From contig OZ024724.1 of the NCBI GenBank assembly GCA_964016875.1, positions 48,080,899 through 48,144,898 of the forward strand: a DNA stretch of 64,000 nt, in the 5' to 3' direction. The position numbers and the translations under genes are program-made. Origin of the DNA: Fallopia convolvulus (lineage: Eukaryota > Streptophyta > Magnoliopsida > Caryophyllales > Polygonaceae). This document shows, piece by piece, positions 33,191 to 44,508 of the stretch. How positions within the stretch are numbered: the stretch's first letter is position 1; each line of letters starts with the position of its first letter. The notes beneath the pieces were generated by a model. The model did no database searches. It saw only the letters and a program-made list of their open reading frames with translations, and was not told the DNA's origin.

Positions 33191-34417
33191 TTCGGTTTAC
33201 TAGTTTTGGTACCAACTCTTATTATATTTATTGATACTAACGAGATTGTTTCCGACGTAAAAATCCGATAAAGTTACTGATGTGACCGTCATATAAGGTT
33301 AGATTGCAGAGATATCGTAATAGTTAGGGGTGTTCATAAAAAACCGAAACCGAAAAACTGATTTTTTTTAGGTTAACCAAACCGACTTCTTTTGAAATTT
33401 CGATTTGGCTAACCGAACCGAAAATATTTCGGTTTATCGATTCGGTTTCGGTTCACGAGTTTACATATAACGGTTAACCAAAAAACCGAAAATATATAAA
33501 TATTTTATTCAAATATTAGTTATCTTTGATTTATTTAGTGGTTAAACTCTATGATCTTCAAGGTGTTAATTTAGTTTGTCTTTCATTCTTCAATTTTAAC
33601 AATTTACACACTATTTTTCCACATCACATTGATATAAGAGTCGTTTATTAAATTTGATGGGATAAAAATTGATGCATACAACATTTGATTCCACACAATA
33701 TAGTATATACTCTTGATATTTGTTTACAACAACCAAAACAATATGATATAAATACATATTTAAAATAAAAGTCTTGCTTTATCACTTTTTTATTCAAATT
33801 TTATTTTTTTAGTCTTAATTTTTCAAGGTTAAATTACATAAACAATTATCGGTTAACAAAGAAAACCGAACCGAAAAATTGGTTAACCGAACAACGGTTA
33901 ACCGGGATTCACGGTTCGGTTTCGGTTTATGATTTTAACTAACCGAAATCATGGTTAACTGAAGTTCGGTTAATCCAAATCACGGTTAAATGGATTTGGA
34001 CACCCCTAGTGATAGCGCTTAGTAGAGGATGATTCATAAATCCCCTTCTCCATGAATTAGAAGAGTTGAACGACGTTTCCGAACGCCTCCCTTCCATCTA
34101 TGTCGACTCTTGATGTTCCCTCTTCAGAAACTCCCTCGTTATCGTTCTTCATGTTCACCGATGTCGGCTCAACAACAGATTTGGAGTCTAGGGTTTGGAA
34201 TTTATTCATGGTGGAACTGAATTTTTTTAAATTTAAATCCTAGTCATCATTAAATTAATACTCACCTATTTCATCAATCCAGTCACCTTATCCGACTGCC
34301 ACATCGTATTAATATTGATAAATATAGTAAGAGTTGGTACCAAAAGTAGTAAAAGTAAAAGTTGGTATTATTTTAAATAAATGTGTAAAAGTTGAGATTA
34401 TTTTAAGTAATTTTTCC
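33190..34417. mobile_element. TIR element with a nested hAT MITE
   Basis: The left arm at about 33198-33240 (TTTTGGTACCAACTCTTATT) matches the complement of 34305-34350. The right end, reverse-complemented, starts GGAAAAATTACTTAAAATAA, the same type of terminus as at 27224 and 29597. The left outer end is eroded. The interior is split by the 684-bp hAT MITE, and the non-MITE part (34020-34200) looks like captured GC-richer sequence. Confidence 0.7.
33325..34008. mobile_element. hAT-type MITE, 684 bp
   Basis: The ends are TAGGGGTGTTC and, inverted, TAGGGGTGTCC, a common plant hAT terminus. Flanking 8-mers GTAATAGT (33317-33324) and GTGATAGC (34009-34016) match at 6 of 8. Both subterminal regions are dense in CCGAACCG/CGGTTAACC motifs, probable transposase binding repeats. 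No ORF. Confidence 0.82.
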
Positions 34418-34601
34418 AAAAATAAATGGTCATAAATTCACTTTCTCTCTTCTATTTGTCTTATTTGCAAATTAATCCCTCCTTAGTCCTTTCTAAATTC
34501 ACTTTCTCTCTTCTATTTGTCTCTTGTGATACTATCAAGTATGCAACCATTCAAGCCTTTAATTTGAAGGGGTTTTCTAGAGTATTTCAAATTATTTATT
34601 A

Positions 34602-34629
34602 ACTAGTGTATTGCCCGTACAAGGTACGG
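34602..34629 (-). mobile_element. Helitron 3' terminus (minus strand)
   Basis: On the minus strand a hairpin CCCGTACCTTGTACGGG (34613-34629) is followed by CAATACACTAG and host T. It is a stronger version of the end at 19486. The body would extend to higher coordinates. Confidence 0.7.
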
Positions 34630-36195
34630 GTTAATGAAACGTATCTTGTACGGGTTAATAAAAAATAATATGTTACAGGTATAAATAAATGAGGATTGTT
34701 GAAAAATAATTAACTTTCATATAGTAAGTCGTATTAATAATGTTTAATTTTGGGATACAAAATAGTATTGAAACAAAATGAACAATTGTGAAATAGTCAT
34801 AAGTAACAATTAGTCAGAAGAAGTTCATATAAGAGCCCACACAACTTTTGCATATTGTGCTACTCAATTTTAAAGGCCAATAATATAATATCATTTCTTT
34901 TCTTAATTATGATGCCTTCACTTCTATGAGAAAAACTATTGGTAAAGAAACAGCATATATAATTATATAAGCAAGAGTAAGTAAATAAATTATGCGGAGT
35001 AATAAAAAGCATACAAACAAACATTCCAACTCTATCCTTTAAAGTTTAGCTGAGAAATGAAGCTTATGAGACCATAAAAGACATACCCAATATCCTTATT
35101 CAGTAATCGATCAGGTCGTTAATTAGGTAAGAATTAGAGCAAAAAAACGTTGGTATAGAAAAATCAAAATCGAATATGTTCTCAAGAGCTTGAAATTGCA
35201 ACCGATCAATAATGATAAAGATCTAGGAATAGCAAAAACAATGAGAGAGAGGCAAATAAAATGATTGTGGATTAAGAAGATGAAGGGTTAGTGGTTTTCT
35301 AGGAGGGGGAAGTTAGAGAATAGGTGACAGTTTTTTAGAATATGGGGGAGAGTGGGTAAGGTGGGGGCGGGGGTGGGGGGTGTTAGTTGAAAATTTAGAA
35401 AAATAAATAAAATAATTTTTTGTTTCGAATTTGCCACGTGGCTAATTTTTTTAGCCTAACTTAGTTTTTGATTTACTATTGTATTAAGTGGATTAAAATT
35501 TATCCTTAATTACTTTTTAACCGAAAATTCAAAAAAAATAGGTCTAAACCATTAATTATAACTGTTTTAGGATTTTTTTTGTCCATTAAGGAATTCATGT
35601 GAATCTGAACGAAATAGACGATTGAACTTACATTGGATGGAAAAAATGATGATATAGTGTACTTATTGCGTGGATTTGTATGTATTTGGAGTGAAATCAT
35701 GTTGGGGATGAATTTGTTTGATTATTCTCTCCAAATTTAATCTTCTTTGATAATGTGTTTAACGTCCAACATTATGTGCTCTAGCATACCAAGAAAGAGA
35801 AGCTTCTGTCTTAAGTTATTAGTGTAAGGATGAAAGATAAAGGTTGCAATTTCAAAGTGTCAAGGATTTCATGGGAGATTATGTAATTATCAACTCAAAA
35901 TCTTAAGCAAATGTGAAAATTCTCCTCTTCTTTCTTCTAATATCAATGCAACTTATAGTTGAAGATGTTAATCATTTACTTGGCTAGTTGTAGTGGGTTT
36001 AGAGGTCATGGATACAACATGTATGTAATTATATTTAAAATTAACCATTTGTGTATAGTTCAAGACTTTCAATTCTGAATGGTTGTGATTTATTGGTTGA
36101 TTTTCATCTATCAATCGAACAATATACATTTTCACCAAAAAAAATCAAACACCGCAAATATATCATTATTAATATTAATTCTTAGTTGTTTTAAT
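34630..36195. other. Probable Helitron interior, no ORF
   Basis: AT-rich with no helicase or replication protein sequence visible. It contains the G-rich tract at 35344-35380. The 5' end of the Helitron could not be fixed. Confidence 0.4.
35344..35380 (+). other. G-quadruplex-forming tract
   Basis: Five G-runs (5, 3, 5, 5 and 6 G) within 37 bases, with loops of 1-6 nt, in an otherwise AT-rich region. The sequence itself meets the usual quadruplex rule. Any role is unknown. Confidence 0.6.
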
Positions 36196-36204
36196 AGTAA
36201 AACT

Positions 36205-36870
36205 AGGTAAAGGGTTGAGATCAGGTGAGGAGGACTCTTACCGTAGATAATTAGGAGGCTTCTGAACCTTTGGATTTAAAAAATTTAATGGATAAGATTT
36301 TTTGGAATTAAAAGAAAAATATATAAATATATAAATATCTAATTTTCTCTCTCCTATAATATCTCTCTTTAATTTTCTTTCGTCTATAAAATCTTTCACG
36401 TTTAAACTTTCTCTCATCTAATACATATTCAACAATTAAGAGATAGCAAATGAACAAGTAAGGTATTTATCATGAACAAGTATTATTATGTTATGGATGT
36501 ACAATAATTATGCAAATAATTACGTCTCTCTACAGTTGAACAACTACTCATTTACAATTGAACAACTACAACAATGAACAACTAATGTCTAACAATGAAA
36601 AATTCATCTCTCGCGTCTATACAAGCGCTGATGCTAAACTTTCTCTCATCTAATACATATTGAACAATTAAGAGATATCAAGTGAACAATTAAAAGATAG
36701 CAAATGAACAATTAAGAGATATTAGAGGAGAGAGAAAATTAGATATGGATAGATTTATTTATTTTTCTTTTAATTCTAAAAATTTTTACCCATTAGATTT
36801 TTTTTAAATCTAAAGTCTGAGGATCCTCTTAATTTTCTACGTATGAACCCTCCTCACCTGATCTCAATCC
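36205..36870. mobile_element. TIR MITE of about 660 bp
   Basis: The left arm (GGTTGAGATCAGGTGAGGAG from 36213) and the right arm (CTCCTCACCTGATCTCAATCC ends at 36870) pair over about 150 bp, including GAATTAAAAGAAAAAT-type text. Candidate 9-bp duplications AGTAAAACT (36196-36204) and AGTAAAACC (36871-36879). The interior holds repeats of GAACAATTAAGAGATA. No ORF. Confidence 0.7.
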
Positions 36871-36879
36871 AGTAAAACC

Positions 36880-38130
36880 ATATCAATTAATAAAATTATC
36901 ATCAATCCATAGTGAACTTTCTAATAGGAGACTTGATAAATATTCTATTGTGACAATAAGTTTCAAAAGAGTGACCAGAAAGCCTTTTCACAATAAAAAT
37001 TGTGACTGAAATCATCCAATCTAACAACTTAAAAAATTATCTTCAAAGACATAATAAATGTTAGAGACATTTTATTCATGAGTGAAGATTAGTTGATGGG
37101 CCTAATTTTTTTTATTTATGGGCCAAAATTATTATTCCAACTAAATGGGTCTGAATATGTTGCATACATAGTTGTAGCATTAAGAATTGTGAATAAATAT
37201 TATGCATTCGTATATTTTAATCTAGAATCAACAATTACCTGATTGTTCATCTTAGCAATAGCGTTGACTTTGAGTTGATCGACCCATAACATTGAGAATT
37301 AGTGTCCCAACTTCTATTAGAGTTCGAGGGGTTTTCTTAAAAATTGTGCATCTTAATTTAAAACTATTAATTTTGTAACTTTTGGTATTACACATAAAAC
37401 ATCAAACTTTGGTATTACACATAATCATATCATCAACCCTTGACATTACACTATTAATTTAGTAATTTTTGGTAACACACACAAAAATAACATCAATCTT
37501 TGGTATTTTATAAGTAATTAAAATCATTAAAGTAGAACATTTGATACTTCAAACAAAAGTAAAAAAAGATATGATCAACCTTGCATGTTCTAATTTGTTC
37601 TCACTATATAAATCTATCACTTTTGTATGAGTACATATCAATTTCATCCACTACTAAGTAAAAAAAGGAACACAATTTTCAAATTACATAAAAATAAGGA
37701 TCAATCATGGAAATCAAGGAACTATTGGAAAAGGGAAGAGTAGAAAAGACTACAAAAGTTAAAGGGATAAATGTTATATACACAAAATGACAATGTTTCC
37801 GTTCAGGTTAAAATTTATGCTATTTCTATTTCATTATTCTTTTTTGATGATGATTTCCAAATTTTGTTCAATAAAATAAATAAATTATGATAACTTAAAA
37901 CATTTTTTTAGCAATATAATCCAATAAACTTTAGTTTCTATTATTAGAGATATAATAAAGAATTAAGTTATATTTTTTCTTATAAAGATGTGTTGCTTTG
38001 AATTTTCTAAAATCATTTGATTACATCATGAAATGGAAATATGTGAACTTCTATTGTTTATATACTCGCAGTTAAGTCATAAGTCAATAGTTAATGGTTC
38101 CATTTTTTTGATGAAGGAAAGTCCAAAATT
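36880..38130. other. AT-rich, no gene
   Basis: Nothing coding. Around 37375-37510 the phrase TTTGGTATTACACATAA recurs irregularly four times. Confidence 0.5.
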
Positions 38131-38137
38131 ACTTTTT

Positions 38138-38345
38138 CAATGGAACTCGAAGTGAGAATGGTTTTTCCACAACAAATTCCTCTTCGTGATATTATCACAT
38201 CACGAGTGAATCGAAAGTTGGATCTACATTGGATCTCACCTGAATCGCCCCATATTATGGGTAGTTCCTACAAAGCATCGGACTATGACGTCTATATCTT
38301 TCTATCGATAAATAGATCCATTGAGAATGGATATGAATCTTCATA
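38138..38345 (+). other. 68-codon frame of unknown origin next to the mitochondrial insertion
   Basis: The GC content is higher than in the flanks, and the sequence abuts the mitochondrial rrn18 pieces, so it may also be organellar. I do not recognise the translation. It is not annotated as a gene. Confidence 0.3.
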
Positions 38346-38348
38346 ACA

Positions 38349-38570
38349 CCAACGACGAAAGCACTCTGCTGGGCCGACACTGACACTGAGAGACGAAAGC
38401 TAGGGGAGCGAATGGGATTAGATACCTCACCCAATTCGCGGGGTTCAATAATTAAGCATGGGGAGTACGTTCGCAAGAATGAAACTCAAAGAAATTGACG
38501 GGGGCCCGCACAAGCGGTGGGCGTTTTGCGTATCGACCCGTGTGGTGCTGTAGCTAACGCGTTAAGTACA
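38349..38570 (+). pseudogene. Scrambled nuclear copy of mitochondrial small-subunit rRNA (rrn18) pieces
   Basis: Three stretches match the plant mitochondrial 18S gene from memory: GACGAAAGCTAGGGGAGCGA (about 38391), GGGGAGTACGTTCGCAAGAA with the universal GACGGGGGCCCGCACAAG (38460-38518), and TGCGTATCGACCCGTG with GCTGTAGCTAACGCGTTAAG (38527-38566). In a real small-subunit rRNA the third stretch precedes the second, so the order is rearranged. It is embedded in AT-rich nuclear repeats, so it is an inserted, non-functional fragment. Confidence 0.8.
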
Positions 38571-38744
38571 ATATTTTATTTTTATTATACACTTAATTAA
38601 GGATTGTAATGAAATCCAATTACCCTCAATTTAGCATGCTTGTTCATACTTTTACACCTTTAGATTGCATTTTAATTTAAATTTTCTCATGATTACTAAA
38701 AATATATACATTTTAAAAATGGAAAATATAAAATGTAAACTTTG

Positions 38745-38776
38745 TCCCATCCAATGGACGGGCTAAGCATTCTAGT
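38745..38776 (+). mobile_element. Helitron 3' terminus (plus strand)
   Basis: A hairpin CCCATCC...GGACGGG with one mismatch is followed by CTAAGCATTCTAG and T. The orientation is opposite to that at 34602. The rRNA fragment lies just upstream, so it could be Helitron cargo. Confidence 0.55.
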
Positions 38777-39109
38777 ATAATGGACTTTTGGTAAGGGATG
38801 ACATGATAATTATTGAACTCTAGCAGTATCTTTACTGTTATGAACATGCAAATTAAATGAAGATATCATCAATCTATATTCAACTTTCTAATAGGGTGAC
38901 ATGATAAAAAATTCTATTGTTAACATAAGTTTCAAAAAGGCAACCGGATAGCCTTTTCATAATAATTTTTTTTCTTAACTACCCTTTATCCAAGTTGATC
39001 GTAGAATGTCAAGATATTTAAGTAATGTGAAAATTTAAGCCATCAATCTATAAGTACTTGTAAAGCACAACATAAATAAAGTTTAATAACTACCTAATAT
39101 ATAGTAAGA

Positions 39110-39401
39110 TGTCAAGAAAAAAATTACAAAAAATTGGATGAGAGCCTAGCAACTAACTGGGCTCCGACACCCTTATTCAAGGCAAAGTACAAGCGCCGAA
39201 AAATAAAGGAATGAATATTAGCGTTAGTCGTGTTACTGTGAGTAGAGCGTGTGACCCGAGACAAAACAAATCAAGGGCATCGCTTCCTAGCTCTCCAAAA
39301 GTAGAGAAGGTAAAAGCAATAAAACCATAACCATTATATGTGCACTTCAATTCATACTTTCTCTTCTTCCGGACAACAACATTAGAAACAAATAAGTTCA
39401 T
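39110..39401 (-). pseudogene. C-terminal end of a LINE-associated protein
   Basis: The minus-strand translation contains GYGFIAFTFSTFGELGSDAL and, after a short divergent part, GVGAQLVARLSSNFL then stop. This resembles the last residues of many plant LINE-derived reverse transcriptase annotations (pattern recalled, not searched). It is a short isolated remnant. Confidence 0.5.
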
Positions 39402-39589
39402 AAATGAACCATAACCAAGTCAATTAGTTCAAATCAAATAAATCCAACTAGAAAATATATGTATGAAATATAGCAAAACAAACATGATCTAAGTAAACAA
39501 GCATAACTTGTCGATGCACCCTACTACATATCTAGTTTTGTTAGACTTCTTTACATCTAACTCGAAATAATGTCTTAATGCAATAGACC

Positions 39590-39898
39590 TTAACACATCT
39601 TGTAGATCCTTTTTCGAATTGAAATAGTCTTCATCCCTAATTTGTGATGATTACGAACCTCATTATTGTTTTCTTTAGCATGTAATGCAGCCCATTCTTT
39701 AACATTTGTTTTTGCACGATAATAATTGTCTTCCACTTCTTGAATAAGAGCCTCATCAACATCAAAAAACTGATAATCAATATCTTCCATTACTTCCTCA
39801 TGGGCAACTTGTTCAATTTTTTTTGCTCCCTCAAACATTACTTGCAAAACCATTCCCGTTAAAACCAATTTCTTCATCTCCAAGGTTTACAAATCAGT

Positions 39899-39976
<78 letters not shown>

Positions 39977-40619
39977 GTTGAATATGACAATGACTTCTTT
40001 GCCTTTATTTGTTGAAGTAGACCCTCCAATTTCATCATCGTTGTTACTCAATGATACGAAATTAAGTGAGGAAGTATTCCTCTTTTGTACTCTGTCATTG
40101 TCTTCAGGGACTTGTCATCATTCACTGATATCCTGCCACCCATAACAGAGGAGACATTATTATCATCGTCGATGATTTCATCTAAAGTCATGTCATCCTT
40201 AATTAGTGTTCGATCACACTGGCTTACAAGCTGTGCATTTCATGAGACTCTATCTCTTGCATAGAGTTTGGAGATTGAAACACAAAGACTTTCCTATAAA
40301 TGCCCTCGTCCATATATAAACTGAGTATTTTTCTCCACTTTAATGTTTGTGTATAGATCTATCGGCCGTAACCCTTGTTTTTTGATGATTTTGAATTTAC
40401 AAACCTGTACACTTCAAGATCATCTTCACCATTAACTTCAAAGGGTGGAAAGTTTTCCTTTATGAGCGACACATAGTATAATTGCATATTGTACTTTTCA
40501 CAATCAAGGGACAGTTTCTCTACAATTTTATCCATAAGGGATTCGAATCTTATAGTTTTGGATACAACAAGTGTTATTGTCTTCTTATCCACTTCGCATG
40601 ACCATTTATCTCCCAACAT
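39590..40619 (-). pseudogene. MuDR-type transposase, N-terminal remnants
   Basis: The high-coordinate frame (40359-40619) reads LYYVSLIKENFPPFEVNGED followed by DLEVYRF, the N-terminal PB1-like module of plant MULE transposases. An acidic stretch follows in the element direction, encoded partly by the (ATC)n array, and a further acidic frame lies at 39590-39883. The zinc-finger and catalytic DDE parts are absent. The pieces are separated by stops. Confidence 0.6.
39901..39976 (+). repeat. (CAT)n microsatellite, about 25 units
   Basis: 76 nt of uninterrupted CAT. On the minus strand it would encode poly-Asp in the MULE acidic region. It is likely unstable in length. Confidence 0.95.
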
Positions 40620-40693
40620 CTTTCATTCACCATTAGTAACTAACGTGAGTAAGTTGTTGCTTCGAAAATACACAAATAGTAATTACTTAGAAG

Positions 40694-41259
40694 CACTACA
40701 CCATTCTGCAGATTTAGTGACCATATTTTAGCGACCACAAAATATGGTCGCTAATTAGCGACCATATGGACGCCAATGGTCGCAAATCTGGACGTCAAAA
40801 CGGGAAAAAAAACCAAATTAGCGACCACGTGGTCGCTACATAGGGCGTCCACGTGGTCGCTGGGCCTTTATAGTCGCAATAAGTGCGTGGGGAAATTTCC
40901 CGCCAACATGTAGCGACCATATGGTCGCATGGTCGCTAGGTTTGGAGCCCATATTCGCGACCATATGGTCGCTACATTCAGCGACCATATAGTCGCTAAT
41001 AACAGCAACCACTTGGTCGTTGTGGTCGCAAGATGGTCGCCAACAATGTGGTGACCATTATGGTCGCCAACAATGTGGCGACCATTATGGTCGCACAATT
41101 CAACGACCATATGGTCGCTATTTTTAACGACCATAGGTCGCCAAGTGGTTAGCTACCAGCCTTTTAGCGACCACGATATGGTCGCTAAATTCATTTAGCG
41201 ACCATATTTTGCATTAAGCGACCAGAAATATGGTTGCTAAATTCGCCTTTTTTGTAGTG
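40694..41259. mobile_element. Non-autonomous CACTA transposon, 566 bp
   Basis: The left end is CACTACACC; the right end, inverted, is CACTACAAAAAAGG. A 3-bp duplication AAG lies on each side (40691-40693 and 41260-41262). The interior is packed with GCGACCATATGGTCGC-type palindromes and half-sites in both orientations, over 20 half-sites. Dense subterminal repeats bind the CACTA transposase. There is no ORF, so it needs a partner element. Confidence 0.9.
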
Positions 41260-41262
41260 AAG

Positions 41263-41980
41263 CAATGAAGGATTATCTAATCAAGTCAATAGTATATAAC
41301 TTATCCATGGTAGAACTCAATGTATATCAGAACTCTAAGATGAAAGGCTGAAACATATATCAAAACTCGTTGAGATGATTAAGCAAAAGTCCGGTGAAAG
41401 TTTATGTAGAATCATTGTTTCTTATTGTTTCCATTAAGATTGATATCTTTTACGATTGATATCTTTCTAAATTTCGTTATATTTCTCATTTAAAAGAAAC
41501 AAATATTTCGTACAAATTTAATATCGTATGCAATTTCTTTTACCTTTTAAGTCCATGACATGATAATATAGAAGTATGACGGTAAAATATTCAAGGCTGA
41601 CTTTGACGTAAATCTCAACAAAGTAGTGTATTTACCCTATTTTAACTTTTCTTTTATCTTTTTTTACTCCTTGTTTTCCATTAATACTTTAAGATCATAA
41701 TCAAATAATCAATAAATTATTTTAATATATCTTTTACATGCTTATTATTTTAATATATCTTTTACATGCTTTTTATCTTTTTTTTTTCAAATTTCATTTT
41801 CTGATTTTAATTCTTTCAATGTAACAATTTATTTATAAAAATTATTAATAATTTAAATTCAAATAATTAAACTATAAAATAATAATAAAAATTGTGATAC
41901 TTTTCAAACATTTTTTGTATATGGGTACCCTGCAAATTGACCAATAGAATATTATTTATCATAACCCTAGCCACCTGGCC
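41263..41980. other. AT-rich upstream region of the PPR gene
   Basis: Nothing coding. A 28-bp AT-rich direct repeat with ATATATCTTTTACATGCTT occurs twice near 41725-41775. Confidence 0.5.
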
Positions 41981-42300
41981 CACCTCTCTACTCGTGAGTC
42001 GCGGGTCGCGTCTAGTCTCGCCGGGAGTCACCGGTAACCGCCTCGAGAGTCATCGTCGGTCATGTAATTTCAAACACTAGCCACTTCCTAGTCTCCACTT
42101 GATTGGACCTCATCGCCTCCTTTACTCTCACCGGTCACCGCTGTCAATCATCACTCGGATAGGACTCTCTTGTCTTGATTCTCCAATCTCGTCTCGCGTC
42201 TACCCTCGCTGAGTCTCCGGATTGAATTATTTCGCGACTCTTCTGGAACTCTCTTGATTCTCCTATGGCGTCAAAATCTACTCAGTTTTAAACTTTGTTG

Positions 42301-42427
42301 GTATGTATCTCTAGGTTTTCCTTTCTTGTATTCATGTGCTAAAATTTGAAGGGTTTTTTAATCTTAATAAAAAAAATTATATTATAAACCATTTTGTAAT
42401 ATTAAGGATTTTTCTTAATATGGCAGG
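42301..42427 (+). other. Probable 5' UTR intron of the PPR gene
   Basis: The GC-richer leader at 41985-42300 ends GTTG|GTATGT, and the acceptor ATGGCAG ends at 42427, 18 bases before the PPR start codon. GT-AG ends and a T-rich body support splicing. The donor could be a few bases either way. Confidence 0.5.
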
Positions 42428-42445
42428 CAACGCAGTGCCATCGGA

Positions 42446-44508
42446 TTGATCCCATCAATGAACGTATACAGGATACTTTGTTCTTTAACAAAGAGAGCTT
42501 ATGGATGGCGAATTTTCTCCACATCATCAAATTCAAACAAGCATTTGAATCAACGCATAAAAGACGGCTACTTGGATGATGCTCGCAAGTTGTTTTTTCA
42601 AATGCCACAAAGGGACGTGAATTCATGGACCACTATCATAAAAGGCTATGTAGACACTTCAGATTACTATGAGGGTCTGAACTTGTTTACCAGGATGTGG
42701 CTTGAGCCTTCTTTAAGAGTTGACTCCTCTGTAGTTAGTGTTGCTCTCAAGGCTTGTGGGCATGGTAACTATGCAAACTATGGAGATTTGTTGCACTGTG
42801 TTGCCATGAAGTTTGGATTGGATCATGATGTTTATGTGGGTAGTGCTCTTTTAGATATGTATGCCAAAACAAGCAGAATTTCAGAGGGCTGCGTGGTTTT
42901 CGATGAGTTGCCTGAGAGGAATGTTGTTTCTTGGACAACCATTATAGTGGGGTTGGTGAATACAGGCCACCCTCAAGATGGCCTGATGTATTTTGTTGAG
43001 ATGGGAAAGTGCAACAATTTGCAGTCTGATTCACATACTTTTTCTAGTGCTTTGAAAGCTTGTGCGGCCTTATCGAATATAGACTATGGTAGAGAATTGC
43101 ACACTCAGACAATAAAGAAAGGATTTGACAAGTTTTCTGCTGTGGAAAATGCTCTATTTACTATGTACAGTAAGTGTGGAAAGTTGGATAAAGCATCGAT
43201 TGTGTCAAGGAGGATGAGGACTCGTGATGTATATTTTTGGACTACAAACATTTCAACTTATGTTAGGAAAGGCGAGAAGGTGGCTGCTAATCAAGAATTC
43301 ATGCGTATGATAGAATCGAATGTGAAGCCTAACGATTATACTTTTGCAACCATTATTTCGGGATGCTTTGATCTCAAATCGGGGGAACAATTGCATAATC
43401 AGGTGACTAAAGTCGGTTTCATGGATTATCTCTCAGTGTCGAATTCAATTATGAATATGTATTCGAAATTCGGGTTGCTACATTCTTCATCAATGGTCTT
43501 TGACGCTATGTCAAAGTGGGATTTATTTCATGGAGCACCATTATTTCCGGGTACTGCCAAAGTGGGCTTGCAGAGGAAGCTTTTGAGCTTCTGTCACAGA
43601 TGAGGAGGAAAGGGCCAAAGCCCAAGGAGGTCGCTTTTGGTAGTGTGCTGAGTGTGTGTGGACAAATGGCGATTCTGGAGCAAGGGAGGCAACTCCATGA
43701 TTATGTTCTGAAACTCGGGTTAGAGCGCGAATCCATGATTCAAAGCGCATTGATCAATATGTACACCAAGTGCGGGAGCTTAAAAGAAGCCTCGGAGATA
43801 TTCAAGGGGGTCACTAATGATGATATATTTTCTTGGACTGCTATGATCAATGGCTACGCAGAACACGGCCACAGCCAAGAGGCAATTGATCTGTTTGAGA
43901 GAATGCAAGAAGCCGGGCTGAAACCTGACTCCGTGACCTTTATTGGAGTCCTCAACGCTTGTACCCATGCTGGACTAGTTGACCTAGGCTACCATTATTT
44001 CAATTGCATGAGAAGCAAGTATGATATAGATCCTTCCAAGGAACACTATGGCTGCATGATTGATCTTCTATGTAGAGCAGGGAGGTTAAGTGAAGCCGAG
44101 AAAATGATCAACGAAATGCCTTTTAAACAGGATGACGTGGTTTGGTCCGCATTGCTGAGAGCTTGCGGGATTCAAGGTGATGTTGAGCGGGGGAGACGTG
44201 CTGCAGACAAAATTCTTCAACTCAACCGAAATTGTGCAGGAACTCATATCGCTCTCGCAAATGTGTACTCTGCTGGAGGCAAGTGGAGAGAAGCTGCTCA
44301 GATACGAAGAGACATGAAAGCCAGAGGGGTGATAAAAGAGCCCGGGTCTTCGTGGATTATGGTCAAGGATCGGGTACTCGCATTCGTTTCTGGGGATAGA
44401 TCACACCCTGAAGGTGAAAACATGTATGCTGTTCTTGAATTGCTTGTTTATAGGTCACACATTGATGCCCATGATGCGGACTCTATTCTCTTTGGCGACT
44501 ACGATTAA
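42446..44508 (+). pseudogene. E-class pentatricopeptide repeat protein with one frameshift (At3g47840-like)
   Basis: A PLS-type PPR protein, a class of organelle RNA-binding proteins that often specify RNA editing sites. Repeats run through both halves: VNSWTTIIKGY, NVVSWTTIIVGLVNTG, FISWSTIISGYCQSG and IFSWTAMINGYAEHGHSQEA. The C-terminal E/E+ region includes DDVVWSALLRACG and AFVSGDRSHPEGE; there is no DYW deaminase domain. The order and several motifs resemble Arabidopsis At3g47840 as I recall it. The first frame (42446-43603) and second frame (to 44508) are joined by a one-base loss near 43525, between VFDAMSKWDL and SWSTII. Everything else is open, about 685 codons, so this is a recent lesion or a sequence error. 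Confidence 0.85.

Noticed and set aside
38349..38570. Functional small-subunit rRNA gene
   Set aside because: Only about 200 bases, in scrambled order and inside nuclear repeats.
39177..39401. Small membrane protein gene (hydrophobic 74-codon frame)
   Set aside because: Its downstream continuation GVGAQLVARL identifies it as a LINE C-terminal remnant.
40694..41259. CRISPR or regulatory operator cluster
   Set aside because: Palindromic motifs are bounded by CACTA ends and a 3-bp duplication, so this is a CACTA transposon.
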